Assembly: GCA_945903885.1 (NCBI GenBank)
Contig: CAMDPB010000031.1
Span: 1-8,710 of the forward strand
Direction of reading: 5' to 3'
Length of the DNA stretch: 8,710 nucleotides
Source of the DNA: Candidatus Finniella inopinata
GTDB taxonomy: Bacteria; Pseudomonadota; Alphaproteobacteria; Paracaedibacterales; CAITNM01
A program made the position numbers and the translations under genes. Below the pieces are notes generated by a model that saw only the letters and a list, made by a program, of their open reading frames with translations, did not search any database and was not told the origin of the DNA. Below are positions 5,605 through 8,710 of the stretch, piece after piece. The number at the start of each line of letters is the position of its first letter. The first letter of the stretch is position 1.

Positions 5605-6282
5605 ATGACATTTATGTTAGCAGTTTCGCCGTTATTATTTTGGGCTTGGTTAAATAGCCAATCACCTATTCAACCTAAGGATATTAAAGATGCTGCCGAG
5701 CAAACAGATGCAGCAGCGGCAAATGAAGATGTTATTAAACCTCAGGGCAAGAAAAAGAAAAAAAATGCAAGTTATGAAATGTCTGCTGACAAAGCAATGG
5801 AGATTATGCTTCAGCATGGATTCCTTCCACAGTTATCACCAGTATATGTCCCTGCCCTGATCATTAATGTGCAAACCTCAAGCACTAAGCATTTTCATGG
5901 AATAAACTATAAGGACTCAAAAAAACCAGTCTTATTACACTTTTGGGCTACGTGGTGTGGCCCATGTAAGCGTGAGCTGCCGCATTTTTCAGCGTTTGTG
6001 AGCTCACAAGATGTAATGGATGTTTACTCTATCACATCAGAGCTAAAAGACAGTGATGCAGGTGCAGCAGACAAAATTTGGGATTTTTACAGCATAAACA
6101 GTATAAGAGATCTTAATGTTTGCACTGATTTTCATAACAAATTGGCATCGCTTTTTAATGTTAGCGGTATACCTGCAACGATCCTTATTTCATCAGATGG
6201 TATGTTGTTGGGAAGATTCTTAGGTGCAACTGACTGGGAAAGCCCAGAATTGGCAGAAGCGCTAGTATCTTATTTGGGCTAG
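5605..6282 (+). CDS. TlpA-like membrane-anchored thioredoxin-fold protein
   Basis: This is a 225-residue thiol-disulfide oxidoreductase of the TlpA/ResA/DsbE type, which acts in the periplasm to reduce or otherwise exchange disulfides in client proteins. Residues 3-16 are hydrophobic and likely an uncleaved anchor. Residues 25-53 form an Ala/Asp-rich linker ending in five lysines. Residues about 59-75 (MSADKAMEIMLQHGFLP) are a helix of unknown role. The thioredoxin fold covers about 80-225, with the active site FWATWCGPCKRELP (C118 and C121) and the conserved cis-proline at P190 in SGIPATILIS. A third cysteine, C173, lies between them. No ribosome site precedes ATG 5605, and the next in-frame ATG is 5614; an upstream in-frame TAA at 5581 limits extension. 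It follows the anchored Cys-pair protein on the same strand, a plausible client. Its stop shares the bases CTAG with the stop of the convergent GumN-family gene. Confidence 0.87.
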   Translation: MTFMLAVSPLLFWAWLNSQSPIQPKDIKDAAEQTDAAAANEDVIKPQGKKKKKNASYEMSADKAMEIMLQHGFLPQLSPVYVPALIINVQTSSTKHFHGINYKDSKKPVLLHFWATWCGPCKRELPHFSAFVSSQDVMDVYSITSELKDSDAGAADKIWDFYSINSIRDLNVCTDFHNKLASLFNVSGIPATILISSDGMLLGRFLGATDWESPELAEALVSYLG

Positions 6283-7550
6283 ATCCCAAAAGCAGCTTGC
6301 ATTGCAGTCTTACGTGCTACATGTTCTGCGACCACACAGTCCTCTTCTAATAGTATTTCATCTAATTTGGCCAAGGAAACTCTTTCGCTTACATTAAAGT
6401 CAGACTGCTTAAGTTTTTTAAAAAGGTCGTGTAGGTGACCATTGCCAACATGCGCAAAAGCACGGTTAAAGCTTTTCTCATTTAGTTTAACAAGCCTTTC
6501 AACCCAAAGTGTGTTTCTTGCAAGTACAGATGGATCATTATCAATGAGAAGTGTTTTTGAATAAAAATCTTGGAGCATGACAGCAATGGTTTGAGTGCTT
6601 GTTGCTTTTTCAACCTCACGGTCGCACTCTTTTTTGTATTCTAACCAATGGGTAGATTGAAAAAATTCATCATTTTTACCAATGATTTTTTCTATAAAAT
6701 CCCTAGAAATTCTTGCGCTTCCTTCCTCTAATTTTTCTACAAATTCTTTTTTGTAAAAATACACATGTCCAAACCAAACAGAACATTGTTCATCGATTTT
6801 TTTAGAAATGTTGTTTCTTGCAGTGGTGGAACGACCCTTTCGACTTTCTAGGGAAAAGCATTTTTTTTGTCGAATATGTGCCATCTTTAGCAAATGATCA
6901 TCCATTCCACCGCATGGTGGTTTTGCATATAAAGAAGTGTGGGTGCATAAGTTGTAAATTTCTTGGAGTGCTGCAGGATGCAGTTCTTTACCATTTTCCG
7001 TTGGTACCGTTATAACTTTTCCTTTTATTTTTAGATTTTTTGGATACATTTCATTAAAATGTCGAGAAAGGGAAAAATCAACTTCTGCATCTTCATCCGC
7101 TATTATGCCAGCATTTTCATACCAATGGCCTTGCGGGTCAAAAATATTAGATAATTCCTCATCGATTCTTGCTGGTGTCATGAAATGTTTGTAGCTATTA
7201 AAACAAGAATTTTTTACTTTTTGTATTCGATCCAGTGTCATATAGGGTGTATCTTCAGGCTGTGAGAACACAAAATTTGATGCCCAATCCCAACATTTTT
7301 GAAATAGAAAATTTAGAAATAAAAGTGAGAAAAAATTTGTCTTGTTTTTTTTACGCGGTAAAAGTTCTCCATTAATTTCATCTATAGTAAAATCTGACGC
7401 TTCAATAAGTTCGTGCGCTAATCTGTAAGGTAGCATACAGCCTAGCGGAACAGTGTGTGTGGTTCCCAGAATCAACAATTTCTGCCCGTTTGGAAATATT
7501 ATTTCATATATAGGAGGATTGGGATGACCTGGATATTGAGATAAGCGCAT
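6279..7550 (-). CDS. TraB/GumN family protein, probable N-terminus separated by a stop codon
   Basis: TraB/GumN proteins include the Tiki metalloproteases; bacterial members are usually exported and mostly of unknown role. From ATG 7550 the frame encodes 423 residues. Family landmarks appear in order: KLLILGTTHTVPLG with G29-T-T-H32, DFTIDEIN at 53-60, GMDDHLLKMA at 215-224 followed by SLES, RNTLWVERLVKL, and the closing AHVGNGHLHDLF with G369-N-G-H372. The two GxxH motifs are the expected metal-site signature. The protein is longer than the roughly 300 residues I recall for simple GumN proteins, with extra charged sequence between about 65 and 195. ATG 7550 has no ribosome site and no signal peptide. 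In frame upstream lies a convincing signal peptide interrupted by TGA, so this frame may be a fragment of a broken gene or may need readthrough. It lies downstream of the sugar dehydrogenase on the same strand. Confidence 0.8.
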   Translation of the reverse strand: MRLSQYPGHPNPPIYEIIFPNGQKLLILGTTHTVPLGCMLPYRLAHELIEASDFTIDEINGELLPRKKNKTNFFSLLFLNFLFQKCWDWASNFVFSQPEDTPYMTLDRIQKVKNSCFNSYKHFMTPARIDEELSNIFDPQGHWYENAGIIADEDAEVDFSLSRHFNEMYPKNLKIKGKVITVPTENGKELHPAALQEIYNLCTHTSLYAKPPCGGMDDHLLKMAHIRQKKCFSLESRKGRSTTARNNISKKIDEQCSVWFGHVYFYKKEFVEKLEEGSARISRDFIEKIIGKNDEFFQSTHWLEYKKECDREVEKATSTQTIAVMLQDFYSKTLLIDNDPSVLARNTLWVERLVKLNEKSFNRAFAHVGNGHLHDLFKKLKQSDFNVSERVSLAKLDEILLEEDCVVAEHVARKTAMQAAFGI

Positions 7551-7682
7551 ATCAGCGTATGGATCGTATTGTTTTTGAGATGTTCTTGCGACATAAGGAA
7601 CAATAGCAAGCGAACCATTCAGTGCATTAGTGCTCGCACAAATTCAGCTAGCTATAAAAACTGAAAAAAACAATCTAATCAT
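7551..7682 (-). pseudogene. In-frame leader of the GumN-family gene with an internal TGA
   Basis: On the minus strand, ATG 7682 opens 12 codons (MIRLFFSVFIAS). A TGA at 7646-7644 follows, then 31 more codons (ICASTNALNGSLAIVPYVA, then RTSQKQYDPYAD) that join ATG 7550 in frame. Without the TGA this is a textbook Sec signal peptide: a basic N-terminus, a hydrophobic core and a likely cleavage site after TNA. A tryptophan at the TGA would fit the core, so TGG to TGA is the simplest change. ATG 7682 has only a weak ribosome site (GATAG). The leader could reflect a nonsense mutation, a sequence error or TGA readthrough. The remaining bases 7683-7743 show no clear promoter or terminator. Confidence 0.65.
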
Positions 7683-7743
7683 TTGAATGTCTATCAAAAA
7701 TAGTATTTCAATGTAGATCAATCGATAGTTAATGGCAATATAA

Positions 7744-8710
7744 TTACAATGTCCAGTAATTAAATCCTGCTGGCGGAGATTTACGCCAAATTGCTTTTAG
7801 ATCAAACACCCAGCCTTGGGGACTTAAGAACCGCCCAAAATCAGCGCTGGTGAACTGACAATATAAATCATGAGGCACAGCCCCCACAACACCATCATAA
7901 TGGTTATCTACTGTTAAAACAGGCACAAGACTGTAATTGAAGAACTGACTTGCTTCTTTAGGGTCAGCACAGGCATCGTGCACATCAACCTGATGTCCCC
8001 GCTTTTTCAACGCCTCAACCAAATCAACTACTTTAGTATTACGCAAATCAGGAACATTTTCTTTAAAGGTTAAGCCTAATACCAACAATCGTAATGGGCG
8101 CCCTGCCCTTTGGGTCATTAGATCAGCCAATTCATTTGGCATTGATTCATTAATTGAACGACCTGCAAGAATCATTTGTGGGTCGTGCCCTAGAGACTTA
8201 GATGCTTGCGCTAGGTAATAAGGGTCAACACCGATACAATGTCCGCCTACAAGGCCTGGTGAGAACTTTAAGAAATTCCATTTGGTAGATGCTGCATCCA
8301 ACACGTCATATATAGAAATGTTCATCTTTGAAAAAATTAGTGAAATTTCATTCATGAAGGCAATGTTGATATCACGCTGAGTGTTTTCAATAACCTTAGC
8401 GGCTTCTGCAGCTTTAATAGTTTTAGCTATGAAAATATTGTTGTTATTCATTTTTCCATAAATCTGTGCAATTTTTTGCGCAATATCTGGTGTTTGGGCC
8501 GCAACAACTTTAGTGATTTTTTCAACGGTATGAACCTTATCACCGGGGTTGATACGCTCAGGTGAATAGCCCAGGTAAAAATCAACTCCAGCCTTAAGCC
8601 CAGAGATTTTTTCTAAAATTGGTCCACAAAAATCTTCAGTAACGCCTGGATAAACTGTGCTCTCAAAAACAACCACAGAACCTTTGGTGATAATTTCTCC
8701 AAGTACGGTT
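7744..8710 (-). CDS. tviB: TviB/WbpO-type UDP-N-acetylhexosamine 6-dehydrogenase, C-terminal part
   Basis: This family oxidises C6 of UDP-GlcNAc or UDP-GalNAc with two NAD+ to give the uronic acid used for capsule, O-antigen or other surface polysaccharides, in the cytoplasm. The frame stays open to the right edge, so a GTG at 8676 is internal and the NAD-binding N-terminus lies outside. Of 321 visible residues, about 11-25 (SVVVFESTVYPGVTE) end the NAD domain. YSPERINPGD at 48-57 is typical of the TviB/WbpO group. AAKVIENTQRDINIAFMNE at about 103-121 and STKWNFLKF belong to the central helical domain. GLVGGHCIGVDPYYL carries the catalytic cysteine C158. LLVLGLTFKENVPDLRNTK opens the C-terminal UDP-binding domain. 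All key motifs are intact. UDP-GlcNAc or UDP-GalNAc as substrate is inferred from the family; UDP-ManNAc dehydrogenases are a less likely alternative. The next gene, GumN-like, follows on the same strand. Confidence 0.88.
   Translation of the reverse strand, partial: TVLGEIITKGSVVVFESTVYPGVTEDFCGPILEKISGLKAGVDFYLGYSPERINPGDKVHTVEKITKVVAAQTPDIAQKIAQIYGKMNNNNIFIAKTIKAAEAAKVIENTQRDINIAFMNEISLIFSKMNISIYDVLDAASTKWNFLKFSPGLVGGHCIGVDPYYLAQASKSLGHDPQMILAGRSINESMPNELADLMTQRAGRPLRLLVLGLTFKENVPDLRNTKVVDLVEALKKRGHQVDVHDACADPKEASQFFNYSLVPVLTVDNHYDGVVGAVPHDLYCQFTSADFGRFLSPQGWVFDLKAIWRKSPPAGFNYWTL

Noticed and set aside
1..8710. General reassignment of TGA to tryptophan in this organism
   Set aside because: The intact genes use TGG for tryptophan throughout, including the WCGPC site and the Trp-rich heparinase-like protein, and no other gene looks broken by TGA. 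A single in-frame TGA is better explained by a local mutation, unless genome-wide data show otherwise.

Overview
The window comes from an AT-rich bacterial chromosome, most likely an alphaproteobacterium. Four things point that way: a fliL-fliM flagellar pair with an alphaproteobacterial FliM N-terminus, a perfect CtrA-type box (TTAA-N7-TTAA) in the fliL promoter region, an alphaproteobacterial-type heparinase II/III-like protein, and an AsnC/Lrp regulator. The low GC content and mix of families suggest a host-associated lineage such as Holosporales, but this is inference and no 16S or other marker gene is present.

Layout, left to right. 1-727 (minus): the start of fliM, cut by the left edge, preceded by fliL. 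728-834: a divergent control region with a CtrA-type box and a good sigma70-type promoter for the Lrp/AsnC gene. 835-1320 (plus): the Lrp/AsnC regulator, followed by a long hairpin. 1484-3088 (plus): a heparinase II/III-like protein, meeting tail to tail with a secreted serine beta-lactamase-family hydrolase (3081-4682, minus). 4683-4801: a second divergent control region. 4802-5422 (plus): a small anchored protein with one CX4C cysteine pair and a tail of 11-residue D/H/P/A repeats. 5423-5604: an intergenic region with two closely spaced DnaA-box-like 9-mers and a promoter. 5605-6282 (plus): an anchored TlpA-like thioredoxin-fold protein. It meets tail to tail with a TraB/GumN-family protein (6279-7550, minus), whose apparent signal peptide lies upstream in frame but is split by a TGA codon. 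7744-8710 (minus): the C-terminal part of a TviB/WbpO-type UDP-sugar dehydrogenase that runs off the right edge.

The genes do not form one obvious operon. Themes are flagellar assembly, transcription control, envelope and polysaccharide metabolism (a uronic-sugar dehydrogenase plus a polysaccharide-lyase-like protein) and extracytoplasmic proteins (beta-lactamase-like, anchored Cys-pair protein, TlpA-like, GumN-like). The points most worth checking are the in-frame TGA in the GumN-family leader, the CtrA box shared by fliL and the Lrp gene, the DnaA-box pair, and the adjacent anchored Cys-pair/TlpA genes. I see no CRISPR array, tRNA, rRNA or insertion sequence. No gene-free stretch exceeds 300 bases.
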